A stretch of DNA of 62,000 nucleotides from Tubiluchus corallicola. Lineage: Eukaryota > Priapulida > Priapulimorpha > Priapulimorphida > Tubiluchidae. Below the pieces are notes generated by a model, which saw only the letters and a program-made list of their open reading frames with translations, was not told the origin of the DNA and did not search any database. This document shows, one piece after another, positions 1-12,931 of this stretch. A program made the position numbers and the translations under genes. The first letter of the stretch is position 1; each line of letters begins with the position of its first letter. The stretch spans positions 1 through 62,000 of the forward strand of contig JAQGDQ010000416.1 of assembly GCA_030141605.1 (NCBI GenBank), given 5' to 3'.

Positions 1-556
<556 letters not shown>

Positions 557-999
557 CAAGCAAACAAATAGAAGTAAGAAAGAAAGGATTAATAAATTTT
601 TCTATGATCGCAAATTTATTTAAATTACTTTTGTAAAACACATGCGATAAGCTGAAAAATAAACATACGCACTTGGCCAACGCTCTCCAAAGTACATGCA
701 GTATAAATTTTTAATCCGCGACAACTCAGCAATTAACCTAAAACCACGTGCATCCGCGTATATCATCATATTGTCAGTTTATTACGCCACTTTTATACGT
801 AAAATAATTAAAACAAAATTGGCGGTTTACAATTACTTCGCCATGGTGAATAGAAAAAAGGAAGATGGAGAGGAAAATTGGGGAAAAGAGGGCAGAGCAG
901 AGAAAACTGAAAGCTAGATTGGTAGAAGACACAGCAAGTGGGCAAGTAAACAGATAGGCGGATAGGTTTGTAAACAGGTAAGCAAGTAGACAGGCAAGT
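557..999. other. Unique AT-rich spacer
   Basis: Between the AAAG and second GTAG arrays lies ordinary AT-rich sequence. No coding frame, splice-site pair or repeat family was recognised; the right-hand part is A/G-rich. Confidence 0.5.
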
Positions 1000-1346
1000 A
1001 GGTAAGTTGGCAGGTAGGTAGGCAGGTAGGTAGGTAGGTAGGTAGGTAGGTAGGTAGGTAGGTAGGTAGGTATGTAGGTATGTATGCATGTATGTAGGTA
1101 GGTAGGTAGGTAGGTAGGTAGGTAGGTAGGTAGGTAGGTAGGTAGGTAGGTAGGTAGGTAGGTAGGTAGGTAGGTAGGTAGGTACGTAGGTAGATAGATA
1201 GGTAGGTAGGTAGGTAGTAGGTAGGTAGGTAGGTAGGTAGGTAGGTAGGTAGGTAAGTAGGTAGTAGGTAGGTAGGTAGGTAGGTAGGTAGGTAGGTAAG
1301 TAGGTAGGCGGTTAGACAGACAGACAAGCAGGTAGGTAAGTGGATA
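1000..1346. repeat. Second (GTAG)n microsatellite, imperfect
   Basis: GTAG units with scattered variants (GCAG, GTAT, GATA, GTAC) and several single-base slips (for example near 1217 and 1263). It shares unit and orientation with the array at 61..298 but is more degenerate, as expected of an older or interrupted array. Minus-strand open frames here (PTYL repeats) are artefacts of the period-4 sequence. Confidence 0.95.
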
Positions 1347-2219
1347 GGTAGGAAGGAGAAAGCGTAATGATATGAAAATTCAGAAGTAAAGCGAAGCCAA
1401 TTCTCTCTTTCTTCTTTTATTATTGCAAATCTCATGAACATAAGCCTGCATTTTTTGCAACAAGATTAATAGTCTCGGTATTATTGATAAAAAACATGCT
1501 CAGACAAAGTGAAACGCGCGTCTGCCCAGCCTACGTAAATATAAGTGCATGTATCCTATGTAATTGTCTCGTTACCACAAGCCCGCAATATTCGACAACG
1601 ATGCAATCGTGCCCATCGTGAATGAGACGTAACATCCATTGGGAATTGGCAAGCGAAGTTAACATTAATCTTGAGATTGTCTAAATTCACGTATTGTCGA
1701 ACAAATTAGATCTCGGTTGAAATCGTCTGGCTTACCTTTTTCACGCTAAACTGAATGTCCCCGCGATAAAGAACTATTTTTCACGCGGATCGATGTTGGT
1801 CTAAGCTCCTTTTGACTGCGTGCTCCTCAGTCGGTTAATTCCGCAAAAAGAGATTTCTTTTGCATCTGGTCATGACAGTCCTGCGAGCATTATACGTTGC
1901 ACGTGGCTTCTTACATTTTCTACCTAATGCGTAGAGCACGCTGGCTCCTCTGGGGTATTGTAAAGCCATGTATGCATTCAGAACTGCAGCGCATAAAGCC
2001 GCTACATGTGAGAAGCTGCAATAAACCGCTTGGATTATTTTTGTTTTTTGAATCTTATACACACGTTAGTAATGTTAGAGGTAGGGAAAATTTCTTACCG
2101 AATTTGCCATAAAAATTCAACACTGCAGCTGCCTACAGGACGCATTTTTATTATGCAACTCAAAGTACAATGTCTTTAAATCTGTCTAACTGCACTAATT
2201 AACCGCTTTTCCTATTTGA
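1347..2219. other. Intergenic, nothing recognised
   Basis: Mixed-composition sequence without a supported gene. The open frames present (71 to 75 codons) have no recognisable motif and no credible splice context. Confidence 0.45.
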
Positions 2220-2550
2220 ACACACACACACGCACGCACACACACACACACACACGCACACACACATTCACAAAGAAAGAAAGAGAGACAGAGAGAAAGA
2301 AAGAAAGCAATACAGAGAAAAAGAAAGAAGGAAAGAGAGATAGACAGACAGGCAGGCAGACAAACAGACAGACAGACAGATGGAAAGAGACAGAAAGGGG
2401 CAGAAAAGAAGAAGAGAGACAAAAAGAGAGCGAAAGAGAAAAGAGAAAGAAAAAGAGAGAGGCTACATGTACAATGCATATATATATATGCATATGCATT
2501 GATGTATATATAATATATATCACACACACATATATATATATATATATATT
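2220..2550. repeat. Compound (CA)n / purine-rich / (TA)n repeat
   Basis: A (CA)n run with CG interruptions (2220..2268) passes into a purine-rich tract of AAAG, GACA and GAGA units (about 2271..2461), then into ATATGCAT and (TA)n sequence (about 2478..2550). Overlapping open frames on both strands are repeat translations. Confidence 0.93.
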
Positions 2551-2558
2551 GGACATGT

Positions 2559-2784
<226 letters not shown>

Positions 2785-3081
2785 CTTTTAAAGATTTAAA
2801 GATATATGTGCAGTATAGGCTACTTCAGTACATTACATCATTCCAGCAATTAGTGTGATGCTATGTAGCATATATAGCAATATATCCCCAAATCAGGGTG
2901 GGAAAGTGACATATGGAATCTAGCCTTCAGCTGGGATTGCTTGTTAGTCATGTTTGCTATGCTGCTCAGTGCTCAAGCAATGTAAACGTAGCTTTCATAG
3001 TCATCAATTGTCATCATATCACGGCATATCCTGTAAAGATGAAGTTCCTGTATAGATCCATCAGATGAATTTTCTGTATGT

Positions 3082-3235
3082 TTGTTGATGATGACGAGGA
3101 TGATGGTGGTGATGGTGTTGGTTGGTGGCGGTGGCCGTGGCGGTGATGACAGTAGTGGTACCAGTGGCGGCGGTGGTGTTGATGGTGATTACGATGATGA
3201 TGATGATGATGATGATGGCGATTGTGATTACACAT
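3082..3235. repeat. GAT/GGT trinucleotide-rich repeat
   Basis: Imperfect GATGAT, GGTGGT and GGCGGT units. Three overlapping frames stay open (poly-D/G, poly-V/M and minus-strand poly-H), which is expected of a stop-free trinucleotide pattern and not of a gene. Confidence 0.9.
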
Positions 3236-4230
3236 ATTTGGATAGCAGTGATTTGTCCAATAAGAGCTGCCACATCCGGCGCATATATGTGGAATTTATT
3301 CCGAAAGGAATCTTCAATTAATAATTTAAACTCATAATATAAAACTTTTTCCAAGCATGTGCGTTTCCGCTTTGCAGTATGCGATTTGTTTGCCTATATT
3401 TTATTACACACATGCTGATTTCAAAAAAACCGTTGCAATCAAATTACTGTAAACAAAGTTACAACTGATTTTTCAAAAATCTCGAACTCGCGTTCAATTT
3501 TTAGCAAATCAAACTGTCGCAGCGTATTTATATTTGATACGTTTGCATTAATGTTGTGCCTCCGCTGACAAATTGGTTAATAATTACATTCATAACTAAT
3601 TTATATTCTCTGTTCGCCCGTCGTCAATGTGTTCAATTTCCTTGCACCATGTTATCATGCATTTTCCCATTTCCTGCATAGGGCCTATAGAGTTCAGCAG
3701 CAGCTTCAGGCTACAGTTAGTTATTCAAGGTGTTGCTTTCTTTTATCATAACTCAGTAGACATTCCATCACCAATGTGAACACTCTGTTTCATTTAAACT
3801 CTTTGTAGGAACGGAATCTGTGTACATGTACGTTGTCGTGGGAATAGCTACGTTAGGCTATTATTACTGGTAACATTACTTATGCTTCGACAAACTTGTT
3901 CTAGTCGAAAATTATACCTTTCCATCTAGCGAACATGCTGCGCTTAAGATGGAATTAAGAACAGAGCTCTCACGTCTCACGCAGTCTTAATTATTGCGAA
4001 TAATATATAATTTATTCTTGGACAGAGAATAGTTAACTTAATTCAGTTTACGGAAATTATAGACATCAGCGTTGGCTCCAAATTACGTTCTTAATTAATG
4101 TGCTTTATTAACATCTCTCTTCTCTTACTCTGATCCACCATTGCATCGTAAGCGTTTCGATTTTAACAGATAATCTGGGAACTAATCTCAAGTACTCTGT
4201 TTAACACTTTACTCTTTTTGTTTTTTTAAG
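3236..4230. other. Intergenic, nothing recognised
   Basis: AT-rich sequence with no supported exon, RNA gene or repeat. Confidence 0.45.
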
Positions 4231-4614
4231 TACAGGGTGGTCCAGAAAAACGTTCCTCCATATTAACTCGCAACTTTTCATCCTTGCAGAGGTGTTTGTA
4301 AAATAGGCCAAAATTGGCGGGGAGCCCCGTCTCTCCTCTTTTTCAAAGAAGGTTCCCTCCAAAATGACCATCGAGAGGTTTTCTTCAAGGTGGTCCGGCA
4401 ATAAACAAATAGGGCCATTTTTGGACGTTTTTCACCAACCGTTCCCCGAGGAACACCGTGTAGAAATAAACGTCACTTGGAGGTTGTCTTGGAGGGCTCT
4501 CTAAAAGGAGGAGAAATCATGCTACACGATGATGTGGGTCTCTTTTACAAGTGCCTACACGGGTAACATGTTTATGGCTTAGTTTGGCGGACGTTTTTTT
4601 TGGAAAACCCTGTA
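4231..4614. mobile_element. Non-autonomous mariner/Tc1-type MITE
   Basis: The left end reads TACAGGGTGGTCCAGAAAAA and the right end, reverse-complemented, reads TACAGGGTTTTCCAAAAAAA; both continue into ACGT(T)CC. This gives imperfect terminal inverted repeats of about 25 bp flanked by TA, the target duplication of Tc1/mariner elements. The CAGGGTG start is typical of mariner ends. The 384-bp body has no transposase frame, so any movement would have needed a transposase from elsewhere. The element is more GC-rich than its surroundings. A 66-codon minus-strand frame inside it is not meaningful. Confidence 0.82.
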
Positions 4615-6149
4615 TATTTTTTTGATTGAGCGTTTTTAAAATGTTTATCAATCATAATACGTACATGTATTTGAAATTTGTTTGTACGTATTGCATATAG
4701 CTAATTTAGCCAATCCTAGGCGCTTGGCAATTTACATACAATCCTTGTGTTGAACAGCGCTGAAAGAAGTTCCTGGAAAGGCTTGTAAACTTCACATGTT
4801 ATTTTTAATAAATAAAAATGTCGTTCAATCATACGAGGACAAGATTTTGCTTGACGCTTTTGTCTAAAAATTGCCATAATTTTTCTTGAGAGCACTGCAA
4901 AGATCTGAGCACAGAGTTGAAGCAAGTCTTCTCGCCACAAACTTGAAAATTTATTGCTCATAACATCATGCAATAATAACATCAATATGTGTAGATACAA
5001 AGTGCATAAGGAACTGTTAAAATGTTTGTGCTAAGCCTACACCTCAGGCTAAATGAACATCGTGTCACAGGGACTGACAGTCTCACTTCTCGACTGTGTT
5101 AAGACGTATTTCACCGTGGCAAATGTCAGAGGGCCATGACTACTCTGCCACCCTCATTAGTTGAAGTGAGAATGGTAACTTAGTCGCAGCAGTAACAACC
5201 TATCATTTATTTTATTAGCTAACTCTCGATTGTCCAACATCGTTCAGTTACAAGAAGAGGCAATTTCAAGTAAACAGGCTTACCACCTTAATCACAGGCT
5301 TTAATGAAAGAAACAACTTTAACGTTACGCGAAAAATGTGTTCTGCAATGGACATGATTATAGGGCAGAAGTAGGTTATTAACACGTATTATTCCTTTGG
5401 GTATATCCTATTTATGCCACTCTGCAATGTTAACCGTAATAAATACGAATACTGGAACCAATAAGTACAGGTAAGAATTATTATTATTACGGCTTGCCTT
5501 ACATATACAAACAGGTTCAATTCCCATAAAAATACTGTTTAAAATTAAATTACGTTTCTATGAAATTGGCGATTATATGCGGACTTATGTGGTAGGCCTG
5601 CCTATCTGCGTTGAAAAGAGAGTTTCTTTCGACTAGTTGTATACATGTCCCTAACAATCTCGTCCAAAGCTCCTCATAAATTCAAGTAAGAAAAAAATCA
5701 TTACCTAGTTGTAGGCTAAATTTGTAGATTTTTGTTTCTCATCACTAAGTAGTTGAGAAACTAGAAACTAGTTTCTAATCAAGCTACTCTGAACTGCCAC
5801 TTCTTTGAGATTCTGACAAATGACAATCTTAGTTTTCTGTTCAAACATTTACTGTATAATTTTCCCATTGCTTAGAAAAATGAGCAGTTGGGCAATGACA
5901 ATACTCAAATTACAGTAACTTATACAATTCCTGCTCCCGAAACAATCCAAAAATAGATCAATTTCACCATTTTGAAGCAGAATTTTCAGAGACGTTCTGA
6001 GAAAAAACTATCCCACAGCACTGCCTCCCCTTTAAAAACTCTGGTCAAAGGTCATCATCTAAACGAATTTCGATGCCTCTACTCTATTCAAAAATGCATT
6101 TTAAGAATTTTAGTGCTGCGAATAACATTTACAACCTCGAACAAACATC
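4615..6149. other. Intergenic, nothing recognised
   Basis: AT-rich sequence downstream of the sulfotransferase gene. Small frames (64 and 94 codons) lack any motif. No polyadenylation signal paired with a gene other than the one at 6190 was noted. Confidence 0.45.
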
Positions 6150-6195
6150 ACATAAAATACAAATGACATTTTTTCCGCAAAATATGTTATTTATT
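6150..6195 (-). terminator. Polyadenylation signal and downstream GU-rich element
   Basis: On the minus strand an AATAAA hexamer lies at 6195..6190. It is followed after about 20 to 25 nt by a U- and GU-rich stretch (TTTGTATTTTATGTGATG and onward, extending below 6150). That is the usual arrangement of poly(A) signal, cleavage region and downstream element. It is the only AATAAA on this strand that I found between the HS3ST stop codon and this point, so cleavage near 6170 is the simplest 3' end. An ATTAAA variant near 7546 could be an alternative. Confidence 0.6.
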
Positions 6196-6301
6196 TGGCT
6201 GTACAACAAAAAATGCAAATGATATTTCATAATGCAGAAATATATCTCAGTGTTACAACAATACATAGGTCAAGTAGCTAGAACATTTTACAATAAATCC
6301 G

Positions 6302-6309
6302 TATTTACA
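6302..6309 (-). promoter_or_regulatory. Pumilio-type UGUAAAUA element 1
   Basis: TGTAAATA on the transcript strand, an exact match to the core recognised by PUF-family RNA-binding proteins. It is the most 3' of three identical octamers in the probable 3' UTR, about 130 nt from the inferred cleavage site. Function is inferred from the motif only. Confidence 0.4.
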
Positions 6310-6608
6310 CTATGATCTAGAACAATGAAATGAAATGTCTATTACATAAATATAAAGGCTCTAATTACCATGTTTCAAACAGTGCAAGCCAATGAAACTC
6401 TAACTGGTTAAGTTGCAATATCTATGCATGTAATAACTGAAGTTTAGCATGATCACGAGTTCTACTGCTTCCTAGATACTTTTGCAATAGCTTTGTAAAA
6501 CGAAAGTATTTGTATTAAATTAAAAACTACAAAAATGGTAGTACTGATACCTATGGTACAACTTTCCTATAAAAATGAATAATCAGAAATTATAGCCAAT
6601 GTCGCTTA

Positions 6609-6616
6609 TATTTACA
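6609..6616 (-). promoter_or_regulatory. Pumilio-type UGUAAAUA element 2
   Basis: Second exact TGTAAATA octamer on the transcript strand, 307 nt upstream of element 1. Confidence 0.4.
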
Positions 6617-7401
6617 ATTCAAACATTTTCTATAAGCAGAGCTTTATAAATGCTTTACAATTATCTTCAACTTGGGGAATAAAAGAAATAACGCTCCCCT
6701 CATACCAAAGTTTACTAACCTTGTTTCACTTGTCCAAAAATATTGTTTAAATGCTTAATTAGACATAGAAACAGTTTTCAAATGTTTGGAAAATAAAAAC
6801 AAAGAAATCAATTCACTTGCATTGTGTACTACGACGAGCACAAATGTTTACTATGATTGGTTTTGTAAAAATATTATAAATACATATTCGCTAGGACTTA
6901 TAGTATGCAAAAGTCAGACCTAAAACCTAACAAGTTTCTATGAAACGTGACTCATACATATCTGAGACTGAAGATGGCAAAAAACAACCTCAATCAAACT
7001 TGGCTCACGTAACGAGCAAATAAAATAATAAAAACACAGTATTAATAGAGATTTACTGTGGTAATACCTATATTGTGCCTATATATTACATAATATGTAA
7101 ACAAAGAAAAAAGATAAATAAAACTGTGCAGTCTACACGAAACTAAAGCAAAATTAGAGGCAAAGCTTAGACAGTGCTAAATTCACAATGTACGCCTACC
7201 TATTTCTTCACTTAGACTTACTGGTAACAACAACCTTATAATTTGCTGCTTCACGTTTCAAAATGAAAATATGATAAGGAAATTAAGACAAGAAAATATT
7301 ATTTAAGAATTAATCACCAGTCAAACATGATTTCACTACCATATATTTAACACTTCTATAACATCTAATACTTGTTAGAAACGTAACTATAACAACATTT
7401 G

Positions 7402-7409
7402 TATTTACA
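7402..7409 (-). promoter_or_regulatory. Pumilio-type UGUAAAUA element 3
   Basis: Third exact TGTAAATA octamer on the transcript strand, about 720 nt after the stop codon. Confidence 0.4.
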
Positions 7410-8130
7410 ACTAGATGCTGCTCGCAATAGCAGGGGTATAACAAAGATGAACTAACAACGACCATACTCAAACTCGACTAGGGAAACTTTGATACAAAGT
7501 TCAAATATTTGAGCAATTTGTTCTGGATTATATAGGATAGTAAAATTTTAATGAACTTGGAAAGTTTACAGTTGCTTCTCTCCATGATAACGTGGTTTGT
7601 GTCACCTTGAGTTAAAGCCAATTCACACTCAAATCCCAGTGTGAAGGCACTAAATAAATTATGTAGCTCAAGGAAATTCTACTGACCAGAAGTGAGAATA
7701 TGTAACCAAATACCATACTGATAAACAACTGTACAACATTTCAGTATCTGAAAAATAAGGAGAAAAGACTAAACAAGGACGAAAGTTTTTACAATCTGAG
7801 TGCAACAAAGGCAACATGATAATCATTCTGTGATGTCAAAGTACCTTTCAAATAAGAAAACAACAAAAAAGCACATCTAAGGCTGCATGCCCACAAACAA
7901 TTTAAGAAATCACAAACAGTAACACATAAAACACAACAACAAGACAACAAATGTACCAAAAAATGAGCATTTGACATTTCTACAAGCAAATGAATTTGAC
8001 ACGAAACACGTAGCTCTTTTGGCGCTTCCTTTTTGCTTCTCTTATACCACTCACGATTGACAAAATTAACAAAAAACTAAATGACAAAAATCATGTTCTT
8101 TGGTTAAATTTGATACACGACTTCTTGATA

Positions 8131-8755
8131 TTAAGGCCAGCCAAAATTTATTCCGGTCATTTGATAAAATTTCATGTTGTATGGTCGATAAAAGTCTTGC
8201 AACCGCAGAAGGGCACTGTTGTCGAGTTTAGGATGAGCCCGGCCTTTGGTTTTGCCAAGACAGTGTGGATTGCTGTTACCCTCCGCTTTCATCAAACACG
8301 GGAAACCTTTGGTCTCATTGAAATAAAAATGTTTTTCTGTAATGATTCTTTTTAGACCCAGAAAGTCTTGCACTTTTCTAATTTCTGCAGCTGGGTCCCT
8401 TATAAGATTCTCACCACTGATAAAGCAAATTTGTTCTAAAGGAAAATGCTGTAGCCACCGTTCTAAATGTTTAGCATAGATGCCTATTTTAACAGCACTC
8501 CACTTGCTATCCACAAATGTATTCGTACTATTATAGTTCACGAATGCTAGCTGTTCAAACGACTTGATACCATGTCGTTTGCTAACAGTCTGCGCATAGT
8601 CTGAAAGTGCGCGAGTCACGGGGTCTCGAACCACAAGGAGAAGCTTGGCAGAGGGAACCACGCGGTGGAGACGTCGTGGCACTTCTTTTGTGATAAAATA
8701 ACTTGGAGTTTTTTCGATAGTCAGCTGCCCATCCAGCGTAGACGGCATCTGCTGC
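8131..8755 (-). CDS. HS3ST: Heparan sulfate glucosamine 3-O-sulfotransferase, coding exon 2 (catalytic domain, C-terminal half)
   Basis: This exon encodes residues 205 (last base of the split codon) to 412 and ends with TAA at 8133..8131. It begins right after a TTTATTTTTTCAG acceptor; its first base completes the Arg-205 codon begun in exon 1, giving [13 protein letters not shown]. Family landmarks: EKTPSYF (219-225, with the conserved Lys-220 near the active site), the 3'-phosphate-binding stretch [13 protein letters not shown] (246-258, Arg-248 and Ser-256), [12 protein letters not shown] (295-306), [10 protein letters not shown] (335-344), and KGFPCL...HCLGKTKGR (354-377), whose Cys-358 and Cys-370 match the family disulfide. 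The C-terminal [14 protein letters not shown]...FGW is intact. N-glycosylation sequons occur at Asn-280 and Asn-351; the latter matches a conserved vertebrate site. No frameshift or lost key residue is seen. The enzyme would transfer sulfate from PAPS to the 3-OH of glucosamine units in heparan sulfate. Confidence 0.96.
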
Positions 8756-8759
8756 CTGA

Positions 8760-11542
8760 AAAAATAAACAAAGAGCTAAACATTGCAGTTCTAAATGTTA
8801 TTAGAAAATGCTTTATAATACAACTACCGAGCACTGAAACAGACTGCACTGAAACAGCGCTCTAGAAAGAGTTCATTCTAGTTTAATTTGAAGTAATTTC
8901 TTCAAACATCTCGGAAATATTAAAAAGTAAAAAAAGAAAAAAAGAAATTTGTGAATTAACTAAGTACGTTATAAAATTAACTCTTGATTATCAGCTTCCA
9001 AGGCAAATGACCATTTAATGACGTATCCTATACATAGATGTAGCCTATAATATCTGCAAGAATCCATTTTTACAATTCATTTTTTTTCGGATGCATTATG
9101 ACTAAGCATAGCATCTATGTATATTCTAGATGAGACAAGATTTCACTATTTTTTAATTGGACACACGTCGATATTTTTGGATTTCGAAGAATTTGCCCTA
9201 CAGTAAACATAGTAATGACCGAAATTAGGTTCGTGTTTCAGTAGATAATTTAAGTTAACAACATGTGCGCCCCTTATTTGAATGACCTATGACATGTGCA
9301 TCTTGTTTTCTGCCTGTGACTAGCGGACTGCAGCAAAGAAGAGAACACGGAGGCGATTGAAGACAGCTGCAAGAGCTTGATGACTGATGCCGTCTCTAAA
9401 CTCACTAATATTTCTACCAGTTTAGCCCACAACTGGTTCAAATTTCCTCAAAGAAAATGGAAACTTCTAGACGACCAAATAGCTACAGTTGTCGAGGAAA
9501 CTGATCTTGCTGATGACAAGAATGTCTGCGTGTATTGTTCATTAGACACATGTAGGTGCCATATACTTCCAATGTGGTCAGAAGCCACCAACAGTCAGAA
9601 AATCCCAAAGGCTACCTTACACCTCCATGCATGCATGCAAACTAGCGCCTGATAAGGAGAAACTTTTCATTTTATTAATATAAAAACCTGATGTAAACGA
9701 TTATTAACACATTTTAATTCATTTCCTGACTCTAATCAGTGGTTTAGCAGGTTTTTTTACTATCGGTTAATAAACTACACGAACAGCAGCTCTAAAACTA
9801 CAGCGTTAATCAGATTAGCGTGTAAAAAGCCGATGGAATGTTTGTGAAAAAATGTCGGTAGTTTGCACAGGAGCAGAGCACTGATAAAAAGCGGAAACCA
9901 GAGTTGCTTTATAATTGCCCCAAGCTGTAAGAAAGTAGATCAAGTATCAGTACTGTTGGTTCGCCAAACAAACATTCAGCCAACAGTTTCAGTTTGAAGT
10001 GGAAAATATGAAAACATGGCAGTAGAATCTCGTACGCCAATGTAACGATTTACTAGCTTGAGTTTTATCAGCCAATAAACCAGATTTCTTACAAGAAACC
10101 AAACAAACGTAAAAAGCGGCTTAGCGTAAACAAGCCACGTTAATCATGTATTTTTTACCAGAATAAAAAAAGCCTTTCCCAAATGAGAGGCTTCAGTCAA
10201 TCACCGCCTGTAATAGTATGTTTATGTAAGCAAATAACGAAGTTGTAACAGCAGATAATACTTCCATAAACCGATGACAGACTGCAGGGTGATCGCTGGC
10301 TTATTTAATGTAGCCTGTTTCATTACCCAGACGAGAAGCATTCACAAAATTTGCGAACTAGTAGGAAAATAAACAGTGAGGAAGAGTTGGAGCCAGAATT
10401 CAATTAGGATCTAATAGAATATGAAAGCAAGTCTGATGTACGTTATTCATTATCGTAACGTCATGTCAACAACCAATCATCGTTATTCAGTTACACGTAT
10501 CACCAGAGCAATAATGGCACATTCAATAAATAATTTACCCCTTGCCATTTACATTTTTAAAACAGAGACGTCAGAGATACCGTTGCATAGATGTAACTGC
10601 TTTCGACGACAGAAAAGAATATGGAAAAAATGAACGTCCTTCTTCGACTTACAGAGAGAACATTCGAGGCTCAGTCAAATGCAGTACCACCATTGCAAGG
10701 CCATGACGCAAGATTCTAGAGTAACCCCTATACGTAGCTATACTGACCCACAATAATTAAGTTGCAGTTCAACAAAATTTCTGAAATAAGCGATATCATA
10801 CACAAGCTTACTTCTTCACCCAGTTTAATCAGTGACACTTACTAAATGGCTCTTTGTTTTAAATTCTCAAAATAGCAGAAAACTCGTGCACATACATTAC
10901 CAATATTTAACAGCTTAACTCCTCAAAGTAAATGCCGACTTCGGTATCGCACTCAATTCTAATTATAAACATCTTCAAAAATTTCTATAGAAGTTCTAAT
11001 TTGGAGATGTGTAACTGTTTAATAATAAGCTGTAACTGTTTAGTGTTTAATAAGGATTTGAACTTTGGATAAATATGCGTTCCGGTTCCTTATGAACACG
11101 GAAAACAGTAAATAATTCGCCAAAAATTCAAGAAAAAATCACATTAGCCAAATAATTTAAAAACTGCGACATCTTTTACTAGCTTGTTAATGGGTAACAT
11201 GCGCACTATTTGAGTCTAGATCAATATCCCCAGATTATCATGTGTTTGCATTTTACACTTATCAGCACTAACCATTCAGGAATAACTATGTTAAGCTTGT
11301 TAAATGAATACGATTTATGCTTGTAACACTCTTACGTAATAACATCCTATGCAGGACGTAACAAGCTTAAAGTCAAGCCGAGGCTCAAGGAAATATGGAG
11401 ACTGTGTAACAATATACCAGAAATATTAAACGAGCTTAAAGGACAAGAAAAAGGATATCTGAAGCAGATTTCAGAAAAATCGCCTTAAAAATGATATTAC
11501 TTTGCAACAATTTTATGCGTATATCGTACTCGCGTTAAAAGG
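8760..11542. other. Intronic, no recognised feature
   Basis: AT-rich sequence. One frame on the + strand (about 9326..9652) stays open for about 108 codons after a TAG-ending pyrimidine-rich stretch and encodes CVYCSLDTCRCHILP, but it matches no family I recognise. A frame this long is expected by chance in a window of this size. Confidence 0.4.
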
Positions 11543-11850
11543 AAAACGTATTTTTAATCTTATTGACAAGATGCAGCAATTTAGAATTTTACTTAGTTAG
11601 TAACATGTGTGCTATGAGTGCTCTGACAATTTCAAACTTCACGCAATGTTATCTAAACTTGTTTCAAACGTCCTACCATTAAAATGGCTGCGCCTAACGG
11701 TCATCGCGGGAGTTTAAATATTCAAGTTTTATACACATTACTACCGGCGCAAGCCCTGCATGCAAAAGGCAGTGTGTGAATGGTATAAAAATTCAAGATG
11801 AATTCTTTAAGCTTTATGTAAGTGGAGGGTTTTCTTGTGCTTTAACGAGC
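11543..11850. repeat. Dispersed repeat, copy A
   Basis: This segment aligns by eye in the same orientation with 33084..33370. Shared blocks in order include an ATCTTATT(G/A)ACAA block, ATGTG(T)GCTA, AAAATGGC, GGGAGTT(T/C)AAAT, (A/C)GCCCTG(C/T)ATGCAA, AAGTTCAAGA-like sequence and TCTTGTGCTTT. The level is roughly 65 to 75 percent with small gaps. No coding capacity or terminal structure was recognised, so the class is unknown. Confidence 0.6.
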
Positions 11851-12816
11851 ACCAGTTACGCACTTATCTTATAAACATCATTTAAAGCCACAGCGTATCA
11901 AATAATCATGCAAAATTATTAGGCGTAAATTTGCGTAGCGAAATGTTGCACAAAATTTGCATTCTACATGGATTTCAAGCGTAAAACGAAAAAGCACTAA
12001 TGCTTCATACTATTTTATTAACCATTCTCATTGCATGGTTACGTCTCCTCGTCGTCTTCTCCATTATCACATCAGCGGCAGACAACTCTGGGGAAATGCA
12101 ACGACAAATCCTCGAATATTCGTGCAGTTTTACACAAGAATCCTCCGGGATGAGATTTCGCATTTTCATGATAAAAACTTCCTTTTAGGACAAGGTCAGC
12201 ATGATTGTCTTGCGACTTCTCGTTCACAAAACCACACAAAGCAATCTCAGTCAAATCAGCAATCTAGCTACTGATGGATAAACATAATTCTTCTTGATAA
12301 AACTTAAAATGTGTGCTTGAAAACCAGAATCGTCCATAAGTCGGCATAAGTTAAAACTACGTTATGATGCTTCAAAGAAGAATGCCCGGAAAATTTGGTC
12401 AAATGTTAATTTTTTTGCTTTTCTATAAAAACAAATGTTAAATATATTAGACTTTAAACATAACTTCAATGTGCTCTTGTAAAGCCCATAACAGCCACAC
12501 TTTCGTACGGTTGCTAAGTGTTTTGCAGAGAAGGCGAACTAACAGCGATTTTCTCAAGATTATGTTTTTCAGCGTGTAGCGCACATCTCAACTTCAACAT
12601 GGATTAACTCAGCTTATAAACAACATAAAGCAATGAGCTTCGTATCAGAATAATCCATATGAAATAGAGATTTAGGGTATGTGAATAACTAGAGAATGTT
12701 AACTGCCGACTTATGGACGATTTTATCTGCATTACCTGTATTTAATGCATTCATTTTATTGTCGGCGAAGCACACGCGCTAATGTCTGTTGTTGTGAAAC
12801 CGACTTCGGATAGAGT

Positions 12817-12931
12817 TTGTACGTGTGTGTGTATGCGTGTTTGTGTGTGTCTGCATGTGTGTGTGCGCGCGCGTGCGTGCGTGTGCGTATGTGAGTGCGT
12901 GCGTACGTACGTATGTATGTATGTATGTACC
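12817..12931. repeat. (GT)n / (GC) / (GTAT)n compound microsatellite
   Basis: TG dinucleotides with GCGC interruptions (12819 to about 12905) followed by GTAC and GTAT units. The open frames on both strands here are repeat translations. Confidence 0.95.

Larger units (their letters stand above)
6170..8130 (-). other. Probable 3' UTR of the HS3ST gene
   Basis: About 1.95 kb follow the stop codon with no open frame of note. The sequence is T-rich on the transcribed strand (A-rich as shown), rich in ATTTA pentamers, and ends at the AATAAA signal. Three UGUAAAUA motifs lie within it. No intron was recognised. The extent is inferred from the position of the poly(A) signal, not from transcript data. 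Confidence 0.55.

Noticed and set aside
9326-9652. + strand frame of about 108 codons with CVYCSLDTCRCHILP and a possible TAG-ending acceptor before it
   Set aside because: No recognised family, no partner exon, and frames of this length are expected by chance in 62 kb of six-frame translation. A transcript match would change this.
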